Part shown: in pieces, positions 36,105 through 46,400 of the stretch | Layout of the letters: every line of letters begins with the position of its first letter | How positions within the stretch are numbered: position 1 is the stretch's first letter | Source of the DNA: Ceratodon purpureus | Lineage: Eukaryota > Streptophyta > Bryopsida > Pseudoditrichales > Ditrichaceae | Length of the DNA stretch: 64,000 nucleotides | Direction of reading: 5' to 3' | Assembly: GCA_014871385.1 (NCBI GenBank) | Contig: CM026431.1 | Coordinates: forward strand, 5,803,089-5,867,088 | Program-made: the position numbers and the translations under genes | Notes under the pieces: generated by a model | The model's database searches: none | The model's input: only the letters and a program-made list of their open reading frames with translations | What the model was told of the DNA's origin: nothing

Positions 36105-38405
36105 TCAGCGTGCCACAGCGAGATAGCTATCTATTATAGAAGTGCAGGAGCCACGGTATCCTGATCCGAAAAGGTTGTAATGGTTGAGATAGTGGTACAA
36201 TTTGTACAGCTCTGTTCGCTGCTCAAATCCAGGGAGTTTTGGCATTACCTGTAATTCAGAAACAAGCATCAGCAACTTCAATGGAAAATTTTAGGAAAAA
36301 AAAAAAAAAAAAACACCAAATGAAGCAGCAGGAATTTAGTTAAGTTTTTAATCTCTTCTTGCAATAAGACACACATAATGTACTCCCGTCAAAAAAAAAA
36401 AATCAAGTGAGGTCTCTAGAGAACTGAGCTTTACTATTGTGTAACATATATGTCCATTTCACACATATTCTAAGGAAAGGCAGCCAGTTCGCACCTTGAA
36501 GTAAGCGTCATAGAAAGCAGGCCCAAATCCTGCACACCATGACATTCCAAACTCCGCTTCGTTGTGTCCATCTGCGGTCACAGGAAGACGACATGTGGTT
36601 CCTCTAAGCAATCGCCTTAACATCTTGAACATTGCGTCTCCGTAGCAGATCGTACATTGTTCACGAAATTCACAGTGGGAATCAACTAAAAAGGAGTGAT
36701 TAGGTTGCGAAATTTAGCCCGAACTCACAATAACATGCAGGATCGAGTATGACAGGAGCTCCATTTGTATCCGTGGCAACATTGCCGCTCCACAGGTCGC
36801 CATGTAATAAACACGGTTGTACGTTATCAAGGTCCTTCATCAAGACAGGTAACCTTTCCAAAAGCCGCTGCCCTGTCAAACCCGGAAATTATTACAGTAC
36901 TCAATGAAACGCTTCCGCATGGAGAAATTGCATCACCAGGAAAGTACCTTCACCATCTTCGGCTGTCACAACGTTAAGAAAATGATATAATACAAGATTC
37001 AGCTGGTAAGTCATCTCACCCTTTGCATAGAGATCATTGTCGCGATATGTATCTTTTATAAGCTGCAGCTGAAATCCAAGACGGTGGTCGCGGAAGAAGG
37101 TAATCCAGTCGCCGGTCCAGGGATTCTTTTGTGGTGTACTGAATATCAATGAACCCCATCAGGACACCGTTTGTATCTTCAAGTTTTCCAATAGAATTTT
37201 GAAAACAATGATTATCAAACTCACTGATCTTGTATGACTGAAAAAGTCTCTAGAATTTGGCATATAGGATGAGAGTAAAGTATGTTAAGAGACCTGCCAA
37301 TCGTGTTATCTACATCAAACCCAAAGCCTTTTTCTGATGAACTCGCCTTGTGCATTTCTCCCAGTTGCCTACCAAGCTCTGTCTGTAACAGAACCATACA
37401 ACCCTCAATTTACTTCACAACTTAGTTATCTTCATCGTCAGATATGAACAAAAGCCTATACATCACATAATGCTCGAACTACAGGGGCCCACACGTACCT
37501 GATTTCCTCTAGATGAGCCCATTTCAATGAACTCCATAATGATGAACGACCCTCTTGAGTGTGACGATAACGGACCAACCTACATCAACCACCACAGCTT
37601 TTTGTCAAAAACAATTTGTGGTCCTGAATTCAGAAGAAGAATAACTTCGGTGAAAAAGACCAGCGTGGATCAAACCTGAAATTCACTAAACCGTGACACT
37701 GACCGACTTTCGAGCACTAGGGTCCATAGTTTCATATGTGTAATGGCATGCTCACCTTCAGAGGCTTCGGAACACGAATCGTGCCAGTCGCATGCATGGC
37801 ATTCAAGCCGGCCGCTTCAGCTTCAAACATAGACGGCCCTGTATTCCTGCGCCAATCAGCCTTCTCCAATGACATCATTAACCACATTGAATTCTCTAAA
37901 TCCAAATCGCATATGGAATCGCATATTGACTGATAATAATCAATGCCATGTAAAACTCCATCCACCAACAAGACCAAGCAAACACATAATTTCCACAGTA
38001 ACTAAACCATGGTGGCTTTACCTGTTCGACTTCACGAAAAACGAACCCGCGTCCGTGTCGTACCGAGTGGCAGTGCTGATGCAACCCCCTCCCACCGGCG
38101 ACGTGCGGAGGATCTTCGTCGCACCTCCCTCGCCCATCATCCAGTCCAGCACTGGGTCACTCTCCGCCACTGCCACCCAAAAGATCATCACGACTTAGGT
38201 CATGCCATGTCCTACATTCAGAAACCAACTCACTATCTTCTCCTAATTGACCGCAATTAGCTAAGAGAAGTGCCAACTTACTGATCTTCAAACGCAAGGC
38301 GGGTGTACGAGACGCAAAAGCGCGCGAGGAGGGTCGCACCACGACGGGATTGCAAGCGAAGAAAGGTGAGCGAGACGAAGCTGTGAGACCCACAGCAGCT
38401 GCCAT
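36105..38405 (-). CDS. FN3K: Fructosamine-3-kinase (FN3K family), plastid precursor
   Basis: This protein-repair kinase phosphorylates fructosamine adducts on glycated proteins so that they decompose. Nine minus-strand exons fit in phase: 38405-38282, 38169-38022, 37846-37756, 37579-37499, 37382-37294, 37138-37020, 36872-36729, 36571-36495 and 36248-36105, giving 338 residues. The first ~40 residues (Ser/Arg/Ala-rich) look like a plastid transit peptide. Motifs: P-loop [26 protein letters not shown], containing the Cys known in plant FN3K as a redox-sensitive residue; [50 protein letters not shown]; the catalytic loop [11 protein letters not shown]; metal-binding [20 protein letters not shown]; and a C-terminal [15 protein letters not shown]. 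No key residue is missing. It appears complete and functional. Confidence 0.94.
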
Positions 38406-39594
38406 AGCTCAATCCTGAAAAGGCCAATCTTCACCTAAACTCCAGAACTCTCACAAACTCGAAATGGGTTCACGAACCACAGAACTGCATCAACCAACGC
38501 AATCAGACATCATCAAATCACACCTGGACACAACCAAATCCTAATTCCAAACCACACACCGCAACATCGAACCCTCTCCTGCACAGTGGACACCAGAGAC
38601 ATGATGAATTCAAGAGACAGTCACCATGATATCTGCATGTGCATGAAATTCACAAAAAAACTAGACTTTGATTGATAATAATACAATGACAAGATGGTGA
38701 ACCTGCTGCAGTGAAGTTCCAAAACTAAATGAAAATCTTCAGACGAAGCGGAACTTACAGAAGCTGCAAAGGGATTGAGTACATAAACCCGTCACAAGAA
38801 TGATCGCCAGGAATGATCTGAGTCAGGACTACATTTGAATCTACAGACGATGAATTTCTTAGATTTGTTGGTTTGACAGCTTTAGGTTCTGGTGGCTCTT
38901 AAAGGGTAGAGGAGAGGAAATACCAGAGGATCGCTTTTCAGGTGTCGTTTACACAATCAGACGAGTTCCCGTGACCGCAGAGAGGGTGTATTCGCACATC
39001 CTGCTGACAGGAGCAGGCACAAGTAAAGCCCTTCCCCCCTTGGAAATTTTTGTTTTACTTCATTGATAGTTCGTATGGTGTGGGATGGTTGCACTTACCA
39101 CACTAGCTTGGTGAGCACAAGAGAGCGATGCAAATCTAACTTTCCTGCCCACGAAACATAAGTCCCTATCAGGATGAGATGGCTGTGGAAAATGCAATCC
39201 TACCTGCGCAGAAGTTCGTCCAGGGAGCAGTTCCTTGCCAAAAATCCCATACTCCCTGCGCCTGCATACAGAAAGTGTGAACCAACCCAGTGTCCAGAGC
39301 TGATACGTGAACGAAATCACACAATCTGATATGAGAACGAACATCCAAATCCGTATCCATTTCAAGTTGTGTTTTTCTTGCACAAATCAGATATACATCT
39401 TTAGGTCCTGGTAGAGGCTGTCACTTTCGGACTAGAAAGCTTCAATTAAATGTTAATCGTAATTCAGTTTGTTCGAAAAAGTGATACATTTTTTTATACT
39501 AATTCGCAACTTTATAGGGTTGAAGCATCAAGAGCCTGCCAATCGGAGATTTTACTCCTCCCCGTGGTGAAGCCGTACCGTGGGTCCCACTGCA
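38406..39594. other. Upstream region of FN3K and intergenic DNA before the split tRNA
   Basis: This contains the FN3K promoter region on its left. No other gene is seen; short open frames around 39060-39383 look incidental. Confidence 0.4.
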
Positions 39595-39621
39595 GGGCAC
39601 TTGGTCTAGTGGTATGATTCT
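39595..39621 (+). pseudogene. tRNA-Pro(UGG) 5' half, severed by the LINE
   Basis: GGGCACT (39595-39601) is a seven-base acceptor strand, followed by TG and GTCTAGTGGTATGATTCT, the D arm of a plant tRNA-Pro. Its acceptor pairs perfectly with AGTGCCC at 51282-51288 on the far side of the LINE, showing that the two pieces were once one gene. The A box TGGTCTAGTGG is intact at 39602-39612. The fragment runs straight into a T tract at the element's left end, which would act as a Pol III terminator. Confidence 0.9.
39603..39621. repeat. Target site duplication, left copy (19 bp)
   Basis: GGTCTAGTGGTATGATTCT is identical to 51226-51244. It lies in the D arm and the start of the anticodon stem of the tRNA-Pro gene. 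Confidence 0.92.
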
Positions 39622-40140
39622 TTTTTTTTCATGATTCAGCTTCCCCCCAAAACTTGAAACGCTCCGTAATTCCCGGGCGCACGGAATCTTCCGCCGCCGG
39701 AAATTAGGTCACGATTTTTCTAAGTGATGTGCATGACTTTAGCTATAATATCGTCTGTTAGCGAGGTGATTATCCCTCAGGGATCACGCTCATTCAAAAT
39801 TCAGTCACTTCCAAGCAGTATCGAGAGAGAGTGATTACGTTTTGTTAGGACAGGCAGTGAGGATGCTTTAGATTACTCCGCTTTTGCGACAGTAGACCAG
39901 AGCAGCAGAATCTCCGACCGATGTTATACGAGTAGAGTATGCGATACGAGTGTAGAAGCTTTTGGGATTATTAGAGAAGTTTAGTGAAGCCGCCAGAGAT
40001 TATTAGTGTATTAACACTAATACTTTCCTTAACCAGTTCACTCAGGACCAAGGGGGTGTTTCCACAGTGTTGGTTTGGTTCACCACCTGCGTTGGGAGTT
40101 AACAGTAGATACGTGTAGTTACCAAGGTAGAGCTTCCGAG
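39622..40140 (+). other. LINE 5' leader / internal promoter region
   Basis: About 520 bases precede ORF1. It begins with T8 directly after the target duplication and has no long plus-strand ORF before the ORF1 start at 40141. A LINE must carry its own promoter here, but I recognise no specific box. Confidence 0.6.
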
Positions 40141-43100
40141 ATGAAAGAGACTTGGGAAGCGTCACCAGAGAATCTCAGCATGCAAGGACGACCGATGGAG
40201 CCGGCTCAAGTGGAGGTAGAGCCGGAGAAAGTCGATCGGGTTTACCTGGAGGCTTACCGACAGGCGAGGAAAGAACCGCGATTCATATCGGCGGTAGGAG
40301 ACATCTTCGCCGACATCATGGACGAAGTAAGATTTGAAAGGCAGGAGGTAGCGCTCAGTCTGGAGAGTGGCAACAGGCCACTACCGCGATCACGTCTGCG
40401 GTGGGAGGAAGATGCGGGCCTCCGCCTACTTCAACAACTACCAAGATCGGCGGTGCCGCCAGTTATTCAGGCCAGGAGCTACCTAGACAACCTGGCTAAT
40501 TACCACTCTTACATGAAGGAGCAGCAACGCCTACCTTCAAGAGGACGGCGCTTGGGACCTAGCGACTTCACTACGGTTCAGGCTTTTCTCTCAACACTAC
40601 CGGACGATTACATGGACGACCCCATAGACACGTCTAGGAAGGCCAGAATGTTTGAAGAAGCGCGGGCCGAATACCAGATAGTAATGGCGCCTCAGGGAGG
40701 GTACCCGGAGGCAAGAGACCCTTTACAGCCGGGGGACTTTCTCGGACTGGCCTGCGCTGCAGAGGGCGCTCCCGTAAGTCTCCAACAGCTCCCGGAGGGC
40801 GGTCAGCTCCCGCGTATCAACACAACAACAAACACATCGTCAACACCAGGATTAACTCCAGAATCAGCAAGAACAGACATGGATACATCGTCTTTGCCTC
40901 AGACCCCGTTAGCCGGCGGGATCAACCTCGACGATTTAGGTAAGTGCCGAACCAATACTGAAAAACAATTGACAGACTCTAACACTACTTGCACTCCTAG
41001 AGAGGAAGAGGTTTCACAGGTTCCAGAGAAGAGCAATACCATACCTGACAGTACGCCCGAGGAGCACGGAGGCGAGATAGAGCCGACACAGATCAACCTC
41101 TCGGCAGACCTGCTAGCCGCGATCAAACTCAGCCTCACACACGCCGACACACACGTCCTCATCGGACATGTCCAGGGAGTGAACCCTAACCATCATGAGT
41201 TATTTGATTGGGCTCGTGATACTTTACATGAAACGTTTGAGTCTCTTGTACTTAAAGGCCAGGGCTTCTTTGAGGCCCAGTTCTCCTCTGCGGTGGGTAG
41301 GATAGAGGCGCTCACAAAAACCTCCTATGCGTATCAAGGGAAACCAGTCTTTTTTAAGATCTGGTCACCACATTTCACCCCAGAAACATTCAAGGACAAG
41401 GACAAGGACCCGGCTCCTGAACTCCGATATCCCATCTGGATGCAAATCGTTGGACTTCCTGGTATCCTCCGCAATGAGCAATTCCTCAGGGAAGTGGCCA
41501 GCCAGCTTGCGGAGGTCATCACCATTGAGGACTCCAACCTATATCGAGCCAGAGTTTCAGGACCACGGATTCGGATCCTGATTTCTAACCTGGCCGACAT
41601 GCCAAAGAAGATAACACTTCCTCGACTGGATGGCCCAGGGGTGGTGACGTACAAAGTGGACTATAGTGGACTTCCAAACCAATGTAGCCGATGTAGGTCC
41701 TGGGATCACATGGTGAGCAACTGTACAAGACTCCGAATACAAGATATCCGACAGAAAGGGGGGGGCGCGAAAAAGAATCCAAACACAGCCACTACTCCGG
41801 TCCCCAAAGCAACCAACAACACACCGAAGAGCAACAACAGCCAGAAAACAACCTCATCCCATAAAACGGCAACGAATAGGGATTTGGAAAAAGGAAAAAC
41901 ACAGGCAGACACGGCCTCAACATCCGAGGCTCAAGGCAACACACAAAGCCTCCCTCAAGCATCCACAACACCAGCCATTCAGCCGGAGAAACCTATCCCT
42001 AACCCGAGTACCCATCAAACAGAGAAATCTCCCAACAGAATGGTCACAGCAGAACCTACCTCCAAGGGGACCGATACTCCCCAAACTCAAAGGAGGGCAT
42101 CCCCAACAGAAGATCAGGACACTCCAATGGAAAACAACGATGCCCCAGAGGAACCACATGCCCTACTCCCAGAAAATGTGCCCTTACCCGAATCGGACAA
42201 CGAGGGGGAGGAGTCGGAGACGGAGACCCTGGCACAAACCCCGATAACGAAGGAAGAGGAGGAACAAGTAGCAAGCAACGGGCTGGCCTTAATTATCAAC
42301 AACTCGGCCTCCCCTAGTCAACCAGAACAACAAGGAACCCCCAGGTCGACACCAGATACAGACGGAGGAAATCAAACACCGACCCGGATGACCTCAGAAG
42401 AACCCGACTATCAGGTAAACACCCATTTCATTTGGAACTCTACTCCTTGGGGTGGGACAGCTCTAGGAGATGTTAACCATGACTCAACAAGTTCAGAAAC
42501 CACATCGACTAGTGTGCCTACTGCATCGCAACAAGATCCAGCAGCAGCAGCAGCAAGCCCACACAACTACGTATGGAACCAGGGCAAGCATAATGCCAAA
42601 GGAAAAGGAAAAGGAAAAGGAAAAGCAAAAAGAGCCACTCAAGAGTTGCCGGCCCCGGAAGGAGAAACAACAACAACAGCGACGAAGAGGACTTACCGGT
42701 CATCGGACCTGTCCAGCAGGTTCCTTGCGACGATTGGCATCAGCAACATACCGGAGACCGCAACACTCCGAGGGACCGTCATACCGGTTTTCTATCGGTA
42801 TGAAGGTAAGATTGGCTGTTATTCCTTTTTGTGTCAACGGAAGAATTATTACAATAGGCCGCTCTGTTACATACCCGTCACAGAGCTGTCCATTGTAGGC
42901 AACCAAAACCCCGGTACTATCTTTACCCGACAACAATTAGTGAACGACGTTCACTTGGAACTGGAAAAACTTGTTAGCAATTACAACGAACATACGCACG
43001 CGCTAACCAGTTGGGACAACGCCCTATGGTGTTACTACTGGACGGTGATTGATCAGAACACACATGTGGTTCGAATCATCCCCCTGCTCAGAACCGAAGG

Positions 43101-43401
43101 AGCGGAGATGAGACTTACCAAACCCGGCAAATACTCTTGGAAGGTATTGCCTATGATCCTCGCTGACACGATCCGGGAAGACCCGGAGCCGCGTCTTGTT
43201 TACCACCAGAGTGTCGCCAATAGCTGGGATGCAATACTGGGGGCTGAGGCCCCAGAGTATTCCCCTCAATCTCCCCAAAAACCAGTCCTCAAGAAAGCCT
43301 GCACATTCCATAGGAATGTGCCTGCCGAAGAAGACATTCTTGACTCCGCTCAGCCGGAGAGTCCCACCCCTGTCGCCCCCCTAGATGGTGGTGATACCTA
43401 A
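40141..43401 (+). CDS. LINE ORF1 protein (DUF4283 and CCHC zinc knuckle)
   Basis: This is the nucleic-acid-binding ORF1 of the LINE, 1086 residues from the first ATG (40141); the frame is open from 40075 but without an ATG. Domains: an uncharacterised folded N-terminal region (about residues 30-210, rich in charged helices); a Ser/Thr-rich linker; a DUF4283-type RNA-binding region (about 335-510: HVLIGHVQGVNPNHHELFDW, FFKIWSPHF, PIWMQIVGLP); and a CX2CX4HX4C knuckle (CSRCRSWDHMVSNC, about 515-528). A long Thr/Pro/Gln-rich disordered tract follows, then a Lys-Gly run (GKGKGKGKAK, encoded by a GGAAAA-type microsatellite near 42599-42627) and a further folded domain (about 850-1040). Plant L1 ORF1 proteins are usually about half this length. 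The stop overlaps the start of ORF2 by 17 bases. Confidence 0.88.
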   Translation: MKETWEASPENLSMQGRPMEPAQVEVEPEKVDRVYLEAYRQARKEPRFISAVGDIFADIMDEVRFERQEVALSLESGNRPLPRSRLRWEEDAGLRLLQQLPRSAVPPVIQARSYLDNLANYHSYMKEQQRLPSRGRRLGPSDFTTVQAFLSTLPDDYMDDPIDTSRKARMFEEARAEYQIVMAPQGGYPEARDPLQPGDFLGLACAAEGAPVSLQQLPEGGQLPRINTTTNTSSTPGLTPESARTDMDTSSLPQTPLAGGINLDDLGKCRTNTEKQLTDSNTTCTPREEEVSQVPEKSNTIPDSTPEEHGGEIEPTQINLSADLLAAIKLSLTHADTHVLIGHVQGVNPNHHELFDWARDTLHETFESLVLKGQGFFEAQFSSAVGRIEALTKTSYAYQGKPVFFKIWSPHFTPETFKDKDKDPAPELRYPIWMQIVGLPGILRNEQFLREVASQLAEVITIEDSNLYRARVSGPRIRILISNLADMPKKITLPRLDGPGVVTYKVDYSGLPNQCSRCRSWDHMVSNCTRLRIQDIRQKGGGAKKNPNTATTPVPKATNNTPKSNNSQKTTSSHKTATNRDLEKGKTQADTASTSEAQGNTQSLPQASTTPAIQPEKPIPNPSTHQTEKSPNRMVTAEPTSKGTDTPQTQRRASPTEDQDTPMENNDAPEEPHALLPENVPLPESDNEGEESETETLAQTPITKEEEEQVASNGLALIINNSASPSQPEQQGTPRSTPDTDGGNQTPTRMTSEEPDYQVNTHFIWNSTPWGGTALGDVNHDSTSSETTSTSVPTASQQDPAAAAASPHNYVWNQGKHNAKGKGKGKGKAKRATQELPAPEGETTTTATKRTYRSSDLSSRFLATIGISNIPETATLRGTVIPVFYRYEGKIGCYSFLCQRKNYYNRPLCYIPVTELSIVGNQNPGTIFTRQQLVNDVHLELEKLVSNYNEHTHALTSWDNALWCYYWTVIDQNTHVVRIIPLLRTEGAEMRLTKPGKYSWKVLPMILADTIREDPEPRLVYHQSVANSWDAILGAEAPEYSPQSPQKPVLKKACTFHRNVPAEEDILDSAQPESPTPVAPLDGGDT

Positions 43402-46400
43402 ATTAACCATGGCCACCCAAAATGTCAGTTGCCTAGGACAAGGCACTGACGGCGTTTGGAAACGCCACGCAATCAGAGACCACTTTAGGCATCTCAATCC
43501 GAGACCGGACATCTTACTGTTACAAGAACATAAATTCTCAGCAAAGGACTGTGAACGCAAAACATCACAGTTAGATTATATGGGTGGCCCTTCCTTCTGG
43601 AATGAGGCCATCTATAATGTAACGAAGAATCGACACAAAGCGGGTACAGCGATACTCCTTTCTAAACGACTAACCTCGTTAGTCAAACAATCAGGTATAA
43701 TTGTGCCTGGTAGAGTGCAATTTGTTACCTTACAACTGAATGCTCATCTTCTGATGGGAGTAATGTGTATTTATGGTTGTAACAAAACCCCGGATAGAGC
43801 TAAGTTATGGGAAGCCATAGCTCAAGCCCCGTTACCACAGGCACACTGGGTCCTCGCAGGCGACTTCAACAACATAGAAAGCCTGGAGGATAAGATTGGA
43901 GGCAGACCAACAACCGGTATGCGGCCATTAGAACAGGCTCATTGGCATGCGTTGCTAATGAAATTCAACCTTTCAGATATGTTCCTCATGCCAGAATTTA
44001 GACATCTTACTAAAAAGAAATTCACCTGGGACAACGGCCTAAAAGGGCCGACACGAGTAGCCACCCGAATAGATCGTATTTACTGCGATCTGACACTGCA
44101 AGCGATAGGAGGCCATTGCGGGGTCTGGCCAACCTTCCGACGCCTCTCTGATCATGCGCCTTACTTTGTGAAGTGGCATGACAGAGATGTCAAAACCCAG
44201 AGTCACCTGCATTTCAACAGGTACCTGTTAGAGACTGATGAGGGTCGGGATATGCTTGGGAAAGCATGGACTGACAGCATAGAGTCCATTCCGGATAGAT
44301 CCTGGCAGGCTAAGATAGCAGCAGCCCTAGAGTCGGTCAAACTGTCAAGTGATGAATACACCAAGAACAGATCGACGAAGTGGCAAGAAACATACGACAA
44401 GGAAATACAGGAAATCCTCGAGGCGGAAGAATACCTCCACACGCACTGGGAGGACGCGGCCACCCGAGACCGAATAGAGAAGGCACAGTCCAAGCTTCAC
44501 GACATCAGGAAAGCGAGATTGGACAAGAGGGTAAACGCCACAGCAGCTAAGTGGACCCGGGTGGGAGATCGCTGCACGCGGGAGTTCTTCGAGTCTTACA
44601 AGGAAAAAAGAAAAAACAACAAAATTAAAGAACTCATCAATCAGGGCAAGGTCCTCCGCACTCAAAAGGACCTCTCCCAGTATGCGACACAGTTTTACAA
44701 GGATCTCTATACGGCTGACCCAGTGGTGGAGGCTAACGAAGCAGCTCGAGCGGTGTGCCTTGCCAGTGTTCCAGCAGTAGTATCAGAGGAGCAAAACATC
44801 GAGCTAACAGCACCCATAGACCTGGAGGAACTTCATCATGCAGTAATGGAGCTGCCCACGCACAAAACACCAGGAAAGGATGGAGTGCCGACAGAATTCT
44901 TCCAGGTTCTCTGGACAACAGTAGGCGAACACTTACTGGCCTTCACAGAGGAAGTTTTTCAATCTGGAGAGTTGGAAGTGCATCTGAACACAGGACTGAT
45001 AACCCTCATTCCGAAGACACAGGAAATAGCATACCTCACAAACTTTCGGCCTATTACCCTGCTTCCGGCCATCTACAAAATCCTAGCCAAGGTACTGGCC
45101 CTTAGAATGACCAGAAATCTCACGGAATGGATAGTTCCCTCGCAATCTGGTTTTGTACCAGGGAGATGTATATTCGACAATATCTACCTGGCTTACGAGA
45201 CCTTATCATGGGGAGAGGAGAGTGACCAACCATTGGTCATGATGCTCCTCGACTTCGAGAAAGCATATGACAGGCTGAGTTGGACCTTTTTAGAAGCGGC
45301 AATGTCAAAGATGGGATTTGACAATACCTGGATCAAGATGGTGCGCTCGCTCTATGCGTCCGGCCGTTCCAGTGTGCTTGTCAACGGTATTGCCGGGGAA
45401 GAGTTCCAAATTCAGAGGAGTGTCAGGCAAGGGTGCCCCCTAGCACCCTACCTGTTCTTAATCGCAGCGAACGTGCTAGCTATGATGCTTCAAGACCCGC
45501 AATACGAAGTCAAAGGGATTGTACTGCCCAACGGAGACCAGGTCTGCTCCTCACAATTTGCGGACGACACGAACCTCATGCTGCACGGCACGAAGGACAA
45601 CCTAATCAGAGCCATGAGGGTCCTGGACCTTTATTGCGAAGGCTCCGGATCCAAACTGAATCTGAAGAAAACTAAAGCAATCTGGGCCAGCGATGACAAA
45701 CGAGAGTGGGAATGGGGGGAAGAGCTCGGAGTGGTCTGGGTTCCGACAGGTACCTCTGTCAGATATCTGGGATTCCCGCTTGGTTTCAAACTCCCACTTG
45801 AGGAATTGGACAACGCGCTACTGCTCAAAATCAGGAATGGAATCAGAAAATGGAGCGAGAAGTTCCTATCCCTAGCGGGACGAACATTGATTGTCAACCA
45901 GGTCATACTGGCCTCAGTATGGTACCTAGCAAGCTGCGCTATATTTTCTAAGACAGCATTACAAAAAACGACAGCGATAGTCAGGGATTACCTGTGGAGT
46001 GGGAAGGCCTCAAAGAAGACCAGGGCTAAACTCCGCTGGACGGTAGCCCAAATACCTATTAGCAAAGGTGGAATTAAGGTCATTGACCCCGGAGCGCAGA
46101 CAAGGGCCCTACTCTCTAAGCTAATGACGAGGGGACTCTGTCCAGACAGAGAACCTTGGAAGGCGTTCATTAAATACAGAGTAGGTCAGATTAACCTTAC
46201 CAAGAATGGACAGTGGCCAGCGTCACAAAGGTGGATGACCCAGCGAACGAAACATCTCAACATCCCGGGGACATCGCTCTGGAAAGGAATTTTAGAAAGC
46301 TGGAGTACACTGCAATCAGGAATCGAGCAAGAACCCCCGCACACAGAAGCAGAGATTAGAAGGGAACCCCTATTTGGGAACAGACTCCTCACATCAACAC

